Below are positions 1-10,353 of a stretch of DNA of 64,000 nucleotides, in pieces (position 1 is the stretch's first letter; each line of letters opens with the position of its first letter). The position numbers and the translations under genes are program-made. Source of the stretch: Trematomus loennbergii (taxonomy: Eukaryota > Chordata > Actinopteri > Perciformes > Nototheniidae). Location: positions 1 to 64,000 of the forward strand of contig JAAOOA010001669.1 of assembly GCA_012861695.1 (NCBI GenBank). The letters are read 5' to 3'. The notes beneath the pieces are model-generated. The model saw nothing but the letters and a program-made list of their open reading frames with translations. It was not told the DNA's origin and did no database searches.

Positions 1-918
1 CATTTGATATGTTCAAAGGTCTACTGTGAAGGATATCATAAAGCCTTAATGCAATCGAATGTAAAACTAAAAAGTTATGATTGATGAAAGTAGTAAATGG
101 GTCAGATTTGACCCGAAGACAACAGGAGGGTTTAAGAGATGGGTGATGTCATTTGTGTACTTAATTATAACTAAGTACTTTGACTGTACTTACAGTAAAC
201 AGAGTTCTAGGGTATCATGAGTACTTTCTGCTGTTTTATACTATATGTTAGTTTGTTTGTCTGAACACCTTGTTTCTCTTGTGCATAAAGAACACTTGTG
301 TTAGGCCATGATGCAGACATCTGATTGGCTACAGAAACTCCCATCTTGAACAAAGCATGTGTGAATCTAGCGGCCTCAGGGTGTCTCAGAAATCCACTCA
401 CAAAAGTGTTTTTTATAGAAATGTAACAAATATGTATTGATGCACAACATTTAACACTTTTAAAGTCATATTTGTGGATTTATATTGCATTTATTTAAAA
501 CAGTAAGTATTTGTGTGTGGATCAGAAATATATGATGTGAATTACTGTTCAAATGAGTTCATGTAATAATCGTTTTGGTCTTATATTTTTTCGGGGGGGA
601 GGCCCTTTTTCCAGTTTAGAGCAATAGCCCCTCCAAATGTCTGTGCACGTCATGGTCCCTGAGCAGAAGGAGCAGAGGGTCTGCAGAGGAGGAGGTTTGG
701 TTGAAGACACAGGGAAAGGGTTCACTAATGGAGACCACTTGCTAGAGGGTATCAGATGTAGATGTGAGGGTACCTGCAGTCTGTGTTCTTATCAACATGT
801 GTTCTGTTGTTCATCATCAACTCATGTTGGAACTGAGTCCAGTTTGAATCTCTGAAATATAGTTTCATCTCTTTGATGGTGTGTCTTTGACCTCTGTTTG
901 ACCTTCTGTCCTCTGCAG
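1..918. other. Non-coding flank or intron upstream of the SRCR exon
   Basis: I see no convincing exon, RNA gene or complete repeat here. The sequence is AT-rich up to about 600 and more mixed after that. It ends in a polypyrimidine stretch and an AG acceptor at 917-918. The short ORFs lack splice context or family similarity. It is probably an intron of the SRCR gene that begins outside the window, although part could be intergenic. Confidence 0.5.
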
Positions 919-1239
919 ACTCTGTCAGGCTGCTGGGGGGGACTGGTCTGTGCTCAGGCAGACTGGAGGTGAACTCTGACCCGTCTAACCCGTCTAACCC
1001 GTCCTGGTCCTCAGTGTGTGAGGCTGACTTTGACCAGCAGGATGCTCAGGTGGTCTGCCGGCAGCTGGGCTGTGGGGCTCCTTCAGTCCTCCAGGGGGCG
1101 CTCTATGGAGAAGGGGAGGCTCCAATGGGGACCAAAGAGTTCCAGTGTGGAGGCCATGAGTCTGCTCTCCTGGACTGTAGCTCAGCCTCAGAGAGAAACA
1201 CCTGCTCACCTGGCACAGCTGTTAGCCTCACCTGCTCAG
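919..1239 (+). CDS. SRCR domain exon of a scavenger-receptor-like gene
   Basis: This exon encodes one complete scavenger receptor cysteine-rich (SRCR) domain of about 107 residues, an extracellular ligand-binding module of immune receptors such as CD5, CD6 and CD163. It opens with DSVRLLGG, continues with LCSGRLEV, the hallmark VVCRQLGCG and the FQCGGHESALLDC block, and ends LTCSG. The acceptor is at 917-918 and the donor at 1240-1241. Both borders are phase 1, as is usual for SRCR exons. A short three-fold repeat of a 9-base unit (S-N-P) sits in the loop after LEV. The exon is open throughout, unlike the next exon. Upstream exons lie outside the window. The exact family member cannot be named from one domain. 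Confidence 0.9.
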
Positions 1240-1321
1240 GTAGAGAGGAGCTGTGATTGGTTCATTCTGTTCTCATCAAACTCACTTTATTCTCTCTCTG
1301 ATCACTCTCTTGTTTCTCCAG

Positions 1322-1613
1322 AGCCGGGTGGTGTTCAGCTGGTGGGAGGAGAGAGTCGCTGTGCAGGAGACCTGGAGGTGGAACATCAGGGAGAATGGAG
1401 ACCAGTGGGCTATACTCTCTCTGGACCCTGAAGGAAGCAGGAGTCGCCTGCAGAGAGCTAGACTGTGGCTCTGCTGTTTCTGTGGGAGAGAGATATGAGT
1501 CCTCACAGAGACCTGTGTGGTGATCAGATCTCTCTGTGTTCAGTCTGGATCTCCTCTGAGGGAGTGTGCAGCATCACGTTCCTCTTCCTCCTTCCTGAAT
1601 CTCACCTGCTCAG
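1322..1613 (+). pseudogene. Second SRCR domain exon with two frameshifts
   Basis: This is a second SRCR-like exon of the same gene, again with a phase 1 acceptor (ends at 1321) and a donor at 1614. It starts EPGGVQLVGGESRCAGDLEV and continues with EWRPVGYTLSG. The frame then changes near 1425 to read WTLKEAGVACRELDCGSA and changes again near 1520 to end LNLTCS. Its 292 bases are two short of the length needed for phase 1 to phase 1, which fits two separate single-base losses. This may be a decaying gene copy or uncorrected assembly indels. The family assignment rests on the GxxCRELDCG signature and exon phase. Confidence 0.75.
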
Positions 1614-1771
1614 GTAAGCCATCGGGGACATTGTTTATGACATCATGTCCTCTGTCTCTTTGTTAGTCAGTCTCTCTCTCTGACAAAGAGACAATCCCTC
1701 TCTGCTACCTGGACTGTCACAGACTGAAAGCTCTTTGTAATGTCTTCAGACTGAGAGGAGGTTTTCACAGA

Positions 1772-1772
<1 letters not shown>

Positions 1773-1848
<76 letters not shown>

Positions 1849-1849
1849 C

Positions 1850-1888
<39 letters not shown>

Positions 1889-2199
1889 CCATCTCTCTCT
1901 CTCCCCATCTCTCTCTCTCTCTCCCCATCTCTCTCTCTCTCTCTCTCTCCCCCATCTCTCTCTCTCCCCCATCTCTCTCTCTCTCTCCCCATCTCTCTCT
2001 CTCTCTCTCTCTCCCCCATCTCTCTCTCTCCCCATCTCTCTCTCTCTCTCCCCCATCTCTCTCTCTCTCTCCCCATCTCTCTCTCTTTCCTCCATCCTCT
2101 CCCTCCCCCATCTCTCTCTCTCTCCCATCTCTCTCTCTCTCTCTCTCTCCCTCCCCCCATCTCTCTCTTTCTCTCCCCATCTCTCTCCCCCTCTCTCTC

Positions 2200-2231
<32 letters not shown>
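1773..2231 (+). repeat. (TC)n microsatellite in the SRCR intron
   Basis: A long CT tract interrupted by CCCCAT blocks fills the intron after the second SRCR exon. Its reverse strand reads as arginine/glutamate-rich ORFs of up to 286 residues, which are low-complexity artefacts. The tract stops where LINE 5' sequence begins. A further short TC stretch resumes on the far side of the LINE at 8231-8250, so the LINE sits inside this microsatellite. Confidence 0.9.
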
Positions 2232-2232
<1 letters not shown>

Positions 2233-2419
2233 GAGTGAGTGTGTGAGGAGTTCGGTGGTGGTGAGCTGAGAGCGTGGTGAGGTTTGATGGTAACTTTTCG
2301 TAAAAGTTTTCTCTTTTTTCTTCCTCTACTTTGTTTATTGTATGATTGTTTATTGGTCTTGTTTGTTGTGAGTGTGGTTTAGTGTTTCTTCCGTGAGAGA
2401 AGCGTGTTTCTCTGCAGGG

Positions 2420-3859
2420 ATGGCTTCCTGTGAGATGCCGTCCCTGCGACACGGGGTGAGGGTGATCCCTCAGGAGAACAGCACGGTGGAGAGTGTGCTG
2501 CTGGCGGTGGGGGAGCAGGTGGGACACGGAAACATCTCCTACGCATCCCGCATGAATAAAGCTGTGGTGGTTTTTGTAAAGAAGCAGGAGTTGGTCAGCC
2601 AGTTAATTGAAAGTGGCTTAAACATAAATGAGGAGTTTATACAGGTGTCCCCGCTGGCAGTGCCTTCTACCCGGATTACCATATCGGGAGTCCCTCCATT
2701 TATTCCTAATGAAACGCTGGAGAAAGAGCTCAAACGCTACGGGAGAATGGCGAGTGGTTTCCGCACGGTGAGTCTGGGCTGTAAAGACACTAAGCTGAAG
2801 CACGTCCAGTCTCTGCGGAGACAGGTGTTCATGTTTCTGGACTGCACATCACAAACACTGGATGTGTCTTTCCGTATTAAATATGAGGAGGGTTTTTATA
2901 TGGTGTATGCGAGTGCTGGCAGTGTCAAGTGTTTTGGGTGTGGTGATGTGGGGCACAAGAGGATCGCTTGTCCACAGAGACTGATAGCAGCACTTCTTTT
3001 GGAAGGAATATTGTGAATGATAGTGGAGAGGGAACCAGCGGGATTGCTCGGCCAGTGCGGGGAGCTACCGGAGCTACCGGAGCTACGGCCCTGTTTCCGG
3101 GGCAGACGTGCTCGTGTCTGCAGCCGCCGGGGCCGCCGTGCCCGCGCCCGGTGCAGCCGTGCACGCGGCTGCAGCACCGGGGGCTGCCATGCCCGCTCCT
3201 GCTGCACCTGCATCCGCTGCACCGGCGGCACCCGCTGTACCCGCTGTACCCGCACTCGCTGTGCCCAGTGTAGTCATGCCCGTGCCTGTGTTACCCGCAG
3301 CAGTGGTGCCAGGCGGGTTTGTGTTTGGTCCCATGATGCAGTTAAAGCCGCAGTTTCTGTGGGTGTTAGGCCGTTGTTTGCGGGGATTAATATGAAAGCA
3401 GTTGTGGAGGATGAGGCTCAGGTCAGGGCTGGATGCAGAGAGGATGTGATGGAGTGCTCAGAGCGGGAGCTGCAGGGGTCTCTGGGAAACAGGCTCAGCT
3501 GTCACAAAAACTGGACAGTGAGGCAGAGCAGGGGGGGAAATCAGCTGGATAGTAGATGGAGTCTGACTCTGAATCAGATAGTGTCTCCGTAGCTGACAGT
3601 GTTTCTCAGAGTGAGGATCTCTACTCTTTTGAACAGATCCAGGAGTTTCTGGATGAAACTTTTGGGAAATCAGTAAATGTAAATAATTATTTCCCTGATG
3701 TTGAAAAGTTTGTTAAGTCAGCCACGACAATTCAGAAGGTTGTTGGGCTAGACTTACTTGATGAAAAAAAACGGTATGCCTCAAGAAACACATCACTACA
3801 CTGAGGAAAGCTTTAAACAAAAAGACCAAAGTGGCTAAAAAAAGGAGTCGTAAATTATG
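2420..3859 (+). pseudogene. LINE ORF1 (nucleic-acid-binding protein), frameshifted
   Basis: The ORF opens MASCEMPSLRHGVRV and stays open for about 200 residues. It passes through a central RNA-binding-like region (RITISGVPPFIPNETLEKEL) to a CCHC zinc knuckle reading CFGCGDVGHKRIAC near 2930-2975. The frame then breaks. An Ala/Pro-rich low-complexity stretch follows in another frame at 3108-3340, then an acidic Ser-rich segment (SESDSVSVADSVSQSEDLYS) at 3560-3625, then a basic tail ending KKRSRKL at 3859. Several indels are therefore present. A single knuckle after an RRM-like region is usual for ORF1 of Tx1-type elements. I infer RNA binding during retrotransposition. Confidence 0.75.
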
Positions 3860-3909
3860 ATCATACAACACGGGTTTTTCCTTACTGTCTTTTTCTATCT
3901 TTTTTCTTA

Positions 3910-6900
3910 ATGGCCTGTCTCTCTTCTCCTCATATTCAGGGTTTAAGGGTAGCCTCATTAAATATGAATGGGGGCAGAGACGCTCCAAAGAGAGCCTTAG
4001 TAACAGAAGTTATTCAACAGAAAAAGCTAGATGTAGTATTTCTACAAGAAACTCACAGTGACAGCATAAATGAAACTGACTGGGGTCTATGGTGGGGGGG
4101 GCCGCATGTCCTTAGCCATGGGACACATTTGAGTGCAGGAGTAGCTATTTTATTCTCCCCGCTTTTAAATATAAAAATAATATCCAGCACAGAGGAAGTG
4201 AAGGGTAGAGTTATTCTAGTGAGAGCTGAAATAGATGATTTTCTGATTAGCTTTATTAATGTGTATGCACCAAACCAAGGCTCTGAGCGTGAAGAGATTT
4301 TAAAGTATTGGAAGAGAGAATAAGTGATATTGGTCAAGGGGAGTTTATTGTTTTGGGCGGAGACTGGAACTGTTGCACTGACTTTACTTTGGATAGGACT
4401 GGAGTTGAGCCACATTTCAGTCTTCCTCTGTATTGTCTCATGTTATAAAGAAAAGTGATTTAGTGGATGTGTGGAGGATGATGCATCCTACATGCAAGCA
4501 ATACACATGGGTTAAAATATCAGATGGTAGAGTTAGTGCAGCCAGATTGGACAGGTTTGATTTACCCAAGGCCTTTTCTGCTAGGGTTACAAACTGTCAG
4601 ATCATCCCTGTGGCTTTCACAGACCATCATTTAGTTTTGATGGAGCTGATCTTATCTTCCAACGGAAAACCCAGATCTTTTTGGCATTTTAATAATAGAT
4701 TATTACAGGATTTGAATTTCTGTGAACAATTTAAAATGTTTTGGGCTTACTGGAGATCTAGGAAAGATGGTTTTCTTCCCTTACTCAGTGGTGGGAGGTA
4801 GGAAAAGCCCAAATTAAGGTTTTTTGTCAACAATACACCTCCTATTCAACAGCCAAAATTAAGAGAGTAGTGGAGAATTTAGAAAAAGAGATAACAGACT
4901 TGGAAAGTGTCTCACAAGCTGATCCGCAGAATAATGCCAGCCTAAAAGAAAAAAGACAGGAGCTTAACTTTATGCAAGAAAGAGCCAAAGGAGCTTTAGT
5001 CCGAGCCCGTTTCACCAAACCAGGACATAGACGCACCCACTGCCTTCTTTTTCAGTTTGGAAAAATCAGTGGTAAAGAGAAAACAGATGTTGTGTCTGCG
5101 GCTTCCTGAGGGAAAGGTGACCACAGAGCCGGCTGAGATGAGGAAGCATGCAGTGGATTTCTACACAGATTGTTCAGGCTGATGAATGTGATGTGACTCT
5201 GCTGCAGAGCTTCTGCAGGGATTCCTCAGCTGAGCTCAGAGGGCAGAACACGCTCAGCTGTGATGTGGACTCTGCTGCAGAGCTTCTGCAGGGACTTCCT
5301 CAGCTGAGCTCAGAGGGGCAGAACACGCTCAGCTCTGTGATGTGACTCTGCTGCAGAGCTTCTGCAGGGACTTCCTCAGCTGAGCTCAGAGGGACAGAAC
5401 ACGCTCAGCTCTGGATGTGGACTCTGCTGCAGAGCTTCTGCAGGGACTTCCTCATCTGAGCTCAGAGGGACAGAACACGCTCAGCTCTGTGATGTGGACT
5501 CTGCTGCAGAGCTTCTGCAGGGACTTCCTCAGCTGAGCTCAGAGGGACAGAACACGCTCAGCTCTGAGCTGACTCATGACGACTAACTGCCGCTGTGTCT
5601 CAGATGGCGTCAGGAAAGGCTCCTGGAATAGATGGATTATCATCAGACTTTTTTAAGCATTTTTGGAGTCTTATGGGACAGGACATTTTGGATGTTTTTA
5701 AAGAATGTTTTGAAAAGGGATGCTCCAGCTTCCTCCAGGCGTGCAGTTCTCTCTCTGCTTCCTAAAAAAGGAGATTTGACCTCTTTAAAAAACTGGAGAC
5801 CAGTGGCTCTTTTATGTACCGACTACAAAATCCTCTCAAAGGTTTTATCAAACAGACTAAAACTGTTTATTGGTCAATTAATTGTTGTGGATCAATCATA
5901 CTGTGTGCCAGATAGGTCTATGCTTGATAGTTTGTTTTTAATGAGGGATGTGTTTTGACATATGTAAAGTGTATAATATCAATGCTGGCATCATATCTAT
6001 TGACCAAGAGAATTTTTGAACGTGTAGATCAATTTTCTCTTTACCACACTGCAGGCTTTTGGTGTTGGGGAGGGGTTCCTGTCCTGGGTAAGGATTCTGT
6101 ATCACGAAGCGTTTTGTGTAATCAAAGTGGGGGAGGGTTGAGTGTTCCTGTGCCGGTTGGGAGGGGGATCAGGCAGGGCTGTCCTATCTCAGGTCAGCTT
6201 TACAGTATTGCCATTGAGCTCTTCTCTGCAGGTTGAGGAGCCGACTGGGGTCTCTGTCTACCAGAGATGTCTCACAGCCCTCCTGTTGTTGTGTCAGCAT
6301 ATGCAGACGATATAGATATAATTATCCAGGACCACACAGATGTACAGGAACTGAAAGAAAGCCTTGCCCTTTACGAAAAAGCATCTTCAGCAAGGGTCAA
6401 CTGGGGAAAGAGCGAGGCTGTTTTAGTGGGCCAGTGGAGAGTAGGGGACATTCCTAGTCTTCCTGGCGGCATCAGGTGGGGTAGACGAGGGATTAAAGTC
6501 CTAGGGGTGCAGTTAGGGACTGAGGAATTTCAAAAACAGAACTGGGAGGGAGTGCTTGACAAGGTGGAAGCTAAGTTGTCTAAATGGAAATGGTTGCTAC
6601 CTCAGCTGTCATACAGGGGAAGAGCTCTGATTGTGAATAATCTCGTTGCCTCTTCTCTTTGGCACAAGCTCATAGTGTTGGCACCACCACCAGGGCTGGT
6701 GAAAGAACTACAGCGGTGCCTTGTAAACTTTTTCTGGTCTGGACAACACTGGCTGAAGGCTTCGGCCCTGTATCTCCTTGTGGCAGAGGGAGGGCAGGGA
6801 CTGATAGACATTCAGTCCAGAACAGCTGCTTTCAGACTGCAGACTGCTCAGAGACTGCTGTACGGCAGCGGGCAGCGCTGGTTGGATCCTGCTCGGCTAC

Positions 6901-8079
6901 TCCTCAGGAAGGCTGGAAGGCTTGGGATGGATAAACACCTGTTCCTAATCAGGACGACTGAAGCTGACCTGACGGGACTTACATCCTTCTACAGATCAGT
7001 TATTAACGCCTGGCAGACATTAAAGGTCACACGGACCCCGGATCAGAGACCGGGAATGTGGTTGTTCGAGGAGCCACTTCAAAAGAATGACCTCTTCCAA
7101 CTGCAACCTTTTCCTCTGTAGCTTTGGGAACAAAGTTTGTTGAGGCTGGCATCACTAAGCTGGGTCATCTAACAGGAACATCAGTTGAAACTCTTTGTAA
7201 CACCATAAACATCAGGTCTTCCAGAGTGCTACAGAGGATCGTTGACGACATCATGCAGTCCCTGTCGCCGCCAGAGAGGGCATTCATTGAGGATCCTGTT
7301 AGATTGGAAACTTGGAAAGGGAAAATGACTATGAGTTTCCCTCACTCACCGTTAGTCCTGCTGTCGGAGAGTGGCAAGAGGAGCGTGGAAAACTTCTCTC
7401 GCTAAAACTCCAATTCTGGGCAGTTTCAGTTCCTGTGGGAAAAAGCAGCTGTACCAGTGCTGTGTCAAGACTCTTAACATCCGTCTTCTGGCTGAGGTCA
7501 AGGAGTCAAGGTGGAACGAGTTTTTCCCTTCAGACTTTACCCCTAAAGGCAGGTGGAGGGTCCTGTATAAGCGTCCTGTTGAAAAACGGATGGCTGACCT
7601 CCAGTGGAGGATTATACATGGAGCTTTAGCTACAACAGACACCGAGCTCACCTTGATCCAAGTGCTGGGGAGGAGTGCCCTTTTTGCCAGCAGAGTGAAA
7701 CAGTTGAGCACCTGGTAGTTTCTTGCACGGCTAGCAGGCTTATTTGGGCTACTGAAAGGATGGGTGGAAGGGTTAGGGAAGTGTTTTCACTTCCACTCTT
7801 TGTATATGGGCCTAAATATGTGGCACAAAAAGGAGTAACTCTCACTCTGATTAATGCTATCTTTGCAACTGCTAAGCTAGCAATTTGGGGACCAGGAAGA
7901 ACAAGATGCTAGGGCAGGGCTGGACAGATGTTGTTCAGAGTGTGAAGGGTTTGGTGGCTGCTCGGCTAAAAATAGAACATGCCTTTTACGGTGTGACTAA
8001 CACCTGCCTGCTTTCAGGACTCTTTGGGGGGTCAATCACATTTTATGTACGGCAAGGGAAGATGGTACACTGGAGCTGA
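3910..8079 (+). pseudogene. LINE ORF2: endonuclease and reverse transcriptase, frameshifted
   Basis: The endonuclease begins near 3940 with VASLNMNGG, then FLQETH, INVYAPN, GGDWNC (4360s) and TDHHLV (4620s), which are the catalytic and metal-binding blocks of APE-type LINE endonucleases. A linker interrupted by a 76-bp tandem repeat (5195-5570) follows. The reverse transcriptase has GKAPGIDGL (5612), LPKKGDLTSLKNWRPV, GRGIRQGCPISG and the catalytic AYADD at 6297-6311. Near the C-terminus a Cys-His motif reads CPFCQQSETVEHLVVSC (about 7675-7725). The reading ends at a TGA at 8077-8079. At least six frame changes show the copy is dead. Confidence 0.85.
5195..5570 (+). repeat. Five-copy ~76-bp tandem repeat inside LINE ORF2
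   Basis: Five units, each starting GACTCTGCTGCAGAGCTTCT, begin at 5195, 5268, 5344, 5420 and 5497. Spacings are 73-77 bases. Since 76 is not a multiple of three, each extra unit shifts the ORF2 frame. The array lies between the endonuclease and the start of the reverse transcriptase. One unit is probably ancestral coding sequence and the rest later expansion. Confidence 0.9.
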
Positions 8080-8230
8080 ATTTTTTTTTTAAATGTGGTT
8101 TTCTATGTGTGAGCTATGATATGAAGATTTAAAAAATAAAAAATTTAAAAAAAAGTGTCATGAATGTGATGATTTTGTAAGGTTTTATTTAAAATGACTT
8201 AAATAAAGGTTTTATTAAAAGTAAAAAAAA

Positions 8231-8254
8231 GTCTCTCTCTCTCTCTCTCTCCAG
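8231..8254 (+). promoter_or_regulatory. TC-repeat polypyrimidine tract and acceptor of the Ig exon
   Basis: A run of TC dinucleotides after the LINE tail leads into CCAG, and exon coding starts at 8255. This remnant of the (TC)n tract is the likely polypyrimidine tract for splicing to the Ig exon. The acceptor therefore survived insertion of the LINE immediately upstream. Confidence 0.65.
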
Positions 8255-8586
8255 ATAAGCTGTTTCAGCCCAACATCTCTGTGTCCTCCTCCATGTACGG
8301 GGTCTCCGGGGCCCAGCAGCAGGGTTCCAGGTGTTCAGAGGCTCCACCTTCAGCATCAGTTGCTCCATCCAGCCTCAGTACCCAGGAGGCTCCTTCCAGC
8401 TCAACTTCACCTCCATCAACTCAGCAAACAACTACTACTCAGAGCCAGCTGTCAATCACTCTGCCCACTTCCTGTTCCCGGCTGCAGAGCCCGCCCACCA
8501 GGGAAACTACAGCTGTGTTTATCACGTCTCTGCTTTTTCTCAGGACTTCTCCTCTGAGAGCCGTCTGCTCTCCGTCACCGTCACAG
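8255..8586 (+). CDS. Ig-like domain exon of the SRCR receptor gene, one frameshift
   Basis: The exon encodes a single Ig-like domain. It starts LFQPNISVSSSMYGVSG, has the B-strand cysteine in STFSISCSIQPQYPGG and the F-strand motif HQGNYSCVYHVSAF, and ends LLSVTVTG. The DxGxYxC-like F strand and two cysteines support the Ig fold. A single base is missing near 8322, so the first ~22 codons and the rest lie in different frames. The donor at 8587 gives phase 1, matching the next exon. SRCR domains followed by a membrane-proximal Ig domain occur in several fish receptor predictions. The ligand is unknown. Confidence 0.8.
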
Positions 8587-9014
8587 GTGAGCTGTTAGAG
8601 TTTACTGTAGGACAGAGCGTGATGCTCCCCAGGAGAACGCTGGTGAGACTGAGTGTTTTACTGTGAGCCCTGAAGCAGTCACACCCTTACATCACATGTA
8701 GCTTTCCAGAGCAACGTACAATAAGTGCAATGAACCGTGAAGACATGAATCCAGAACACACATCCTCCAGTCAGCTGTAGTTTACATTGGAGTATTGCCA
8801 TGAGTACTGAGTGTTTAACAGATACAGCTAGCAGCTTCTCCCTACAGTCCTACTGTCTGCTATGAACAGGAACAAGGGTTGGGTTGAATGAAGATCTTAA
8901 GAAGATATAGTTTATTGTAATATAACTGTAGAGAGGAGTCTCCATGCTGAAGTGGGTTCAGGTCTCTGTGTGTTTGCTGACTCTTGATGTGATGCTGTCC
9001 ATGTGTTCGATCAG

Positions 9015-9106
9015 ATCCAGTACCTTTTATCATCCGAGCCGTCGTCCTGCCGCTGATTCAGCTGCTGGTGCTGCTGGTGACCGTCGGACTTTACTTCTAC
9101 TGCAAG
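9015..9106 (+). CDS. Transmembrane exon of the SRCR-Ig receptor gene
   Basis: After a TCAG acceptor (9011-9014) the phase 1 exon reads DPVPFIIRAVVLPLIQLLVL and continues LVTVGLYFYCK. This is one hydrophobic span of about 22 residues followed by a Cys-Lys stop-transfer. It lies downstream of the Ig exon and upstream of a short acidic tail, which gives a type I membrane protein. The donor GTACGG at 9107 is the first copy of the repeat unit that fills the next intron. Confidence 0.8.
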
Positions 9107-9517
9107 GTACGGAAACATGTTGTTGTTGTTCCACTGACTGAATGATAAGGTACGGAAACATGTTGTTGTTCCACTGACAGAATGATAAGGTACTGAAACA
9201 TGTTGTTGTTCCACTGACTGGATGATGAGGTACTGAAACATGTTGTTGTTCCACTGACTGAATGAAAAGGTACTGAAACATGTTGTTGTTCCACCACTGA
9301 CAGAATGATGAGGTACTGAAACATGTTGTTGTTGTTCCACCACTGACAGAATGATGAGGGACTGAAACATGTTGTTGTTCTACTGACTGAATGATGAGGT
9401 ACTGAAACATGTTGTTGTTCCACTGACTGAATGATGAGGTACTGAAACATGTTGTTGTTCCACTGACTGAATGATGAGGTACTGAAACATGTTGTTGTTC
9501 CACTGACTGAATGAAAC
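9107..9517 (+). repeat. ~40-bp minisatellite beginning at a splice donor
   Basis: Ten units start at 9107, 9151, 9190, 9230, 9270, 9313, 9359, 9399, 9439 and 9479. The consensus begins GTACTGAAACATGTTGTTGT and ends in an A/G-rich AATGATGAG. Nine of ten units start with GTAC preceded by AG or GG, so most units carry a potential 5' splice site. The first is the functional-looking donor of the TM exon. Reading on into the repeat meets a stop codon within the first unit. Confidence 0.9.
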
Positions 9518-9587
9518 AGTGTGTGTTATTGACAGGAGTGATGCAGGAAGTCTCACTGTGTGCTGTCATGTCTCTCCAGGCCACCAG

Positions 9588-9677
9588 GGGCGGAGGCCGA
9601 GCCGACAGGAGGACATTGAGATGGATTATGACCTGGGTGTTCCTGCTGAAGAGGAAGGAGCTCAGGGAGCAGAGTAG
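9588..9677 (+). CDS. Cytoplasmic tail and terminal exon of the SRCR-Ig receptor
   Basis: Using the AG at 9586-9587, the frame continues in phase 0 as GRRPSRQEDIEMDY, then a short acidic stretch rich in Glu and Ala, and a TAG at 9675-9677. The tail is about 29 residues with one tyrosine and no recognisable ITAM or ITIM. A competing AG at 9578-9579 would give a different basic frame that stays open longer. I prefer the later AG because it gives an acidic tail that stops promptly. Confidence 0.6.
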   Translation, partial: GRRPSRQEDIEMDYDLGVPAEEEGAQGAE

Positions 9678-9968
9678 CAGCTCCAAGGAGCTCCTCTCAC
9701 ACACATGGGTTTATCAGCTCTTATAGCTTTTAACCAACGTTAGAAAATATAGCTTTCACTCTGAAAGTCACCAGCAATGTGTGAGTGCCTCATGTTTCCT
9801 GACTTCCTGTCAGCTCCAAGCCCATTGGTTCCCACTGAAGATGAAGATCTTTAAAAACATCACAAGTTAGTTTTATTATGAAAAGTCAATGCAGTCGGTG
9901 CAGTTTGAAACCACAGACACACCAACCCAGGCCGCTCAGGAACTAAGTTGGCCAATGAATGCCATATA
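9678..9968 (+). other. Probable 3'UTR of the SRCR-Ig receptor
   Basis: There is no further coding sequence before a transposon begins at 9973. No clear AATAAA was found, so the UTR end is undefined. The transcript may extend into the MITE. Confidence 0.4.
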
Positions 9969-9972
9969 TTAA

Positions 9973-10349
9973 AGGTAGGGTAGGTAAGTTTGAGAAACCG
10001 GCTCGAGATACACTTTTTGTTATATTCCATGGAATGCTCTTAACATCCCGATAGCAATAATATCTTAAGTGCTTTGACAAAAAATCCATAAAAAAAGTCA
10101 TCTGTGGAAGCTGTATACTGTAAAAGCACGACCAATTATTTTAGCCGGCCCGGCTAAAATAACTGGATGGCCTACCTGCCTGTCAGCCTTCCATCTGTGC
10201 ACAAACTTATCTCGTGCCCTCATTGGTCATGTGCGCGTTCGTGTGTGTTGGAGGAGGGGCTCTGTGAGGAAGTGGCAGATTGTTTCCGGCTGTGTATTTT
10301 CAAATTCTAGCGATCTCGAGCCGGTTTCTCAAAATGACCTACCCTACCT
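9973..10349. mobile_element. TTAA-flanked MITE with ~35-bp terminal inverted repeats
   Basis: The left end reads AGGTAGGGTAGGT, then GAGAAACCGGCTCGAGA. The right end is its inverse complement with few mismatches. TTAA lies directly outside both ends (9969-9972 and 10350-10353), as expected for a piggyBac-type or similar TTAA-targeting mover. The 377-bp interior has no ORF. It contains a perfect 27-base palindrome at 10136-10162 centred on GCCGGCCCGGC. Confidence 0.8.
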
Positions 10350-10353
10350 TTAA

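Larger units (their letters stand above)
2232..8230 (+). mobile_element. Near full-length Tx1/L1-type non-LTR retrotransposon, decayed
   Basis: This ~6 kb element has the two-ORF layout of L1/Tx1-group LINEs. A 5'UTR runs from about 2232 to 2419. ORF1 carries a CCHC knuckle. ORF2 carries an apurinic-type endonuclease, a reverse transcriptase with YADD and a C-terminal Cys-His motif. An A-rich 3' tail ends near 8230. Both ORFs are broken by several frameshifts, so it is no longer autonomous. It lies in the sense orientation in the intron before the Ig exon. TC repeats flank it on both sides, and no other target duplication is visible. Some Tx1-group elements of fish are known to use microsatellite targets. 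The clade is inferred from domain order and not from a phylogeny. Confidence 0.85.

Noticed and set aside
1667..2527. 286-codon minus-strand frame rich in Arg/Glu
   Set aside because: It is the reverse strand of the (TC)n tract read in three frames. No complexity, splice sites or conservation.
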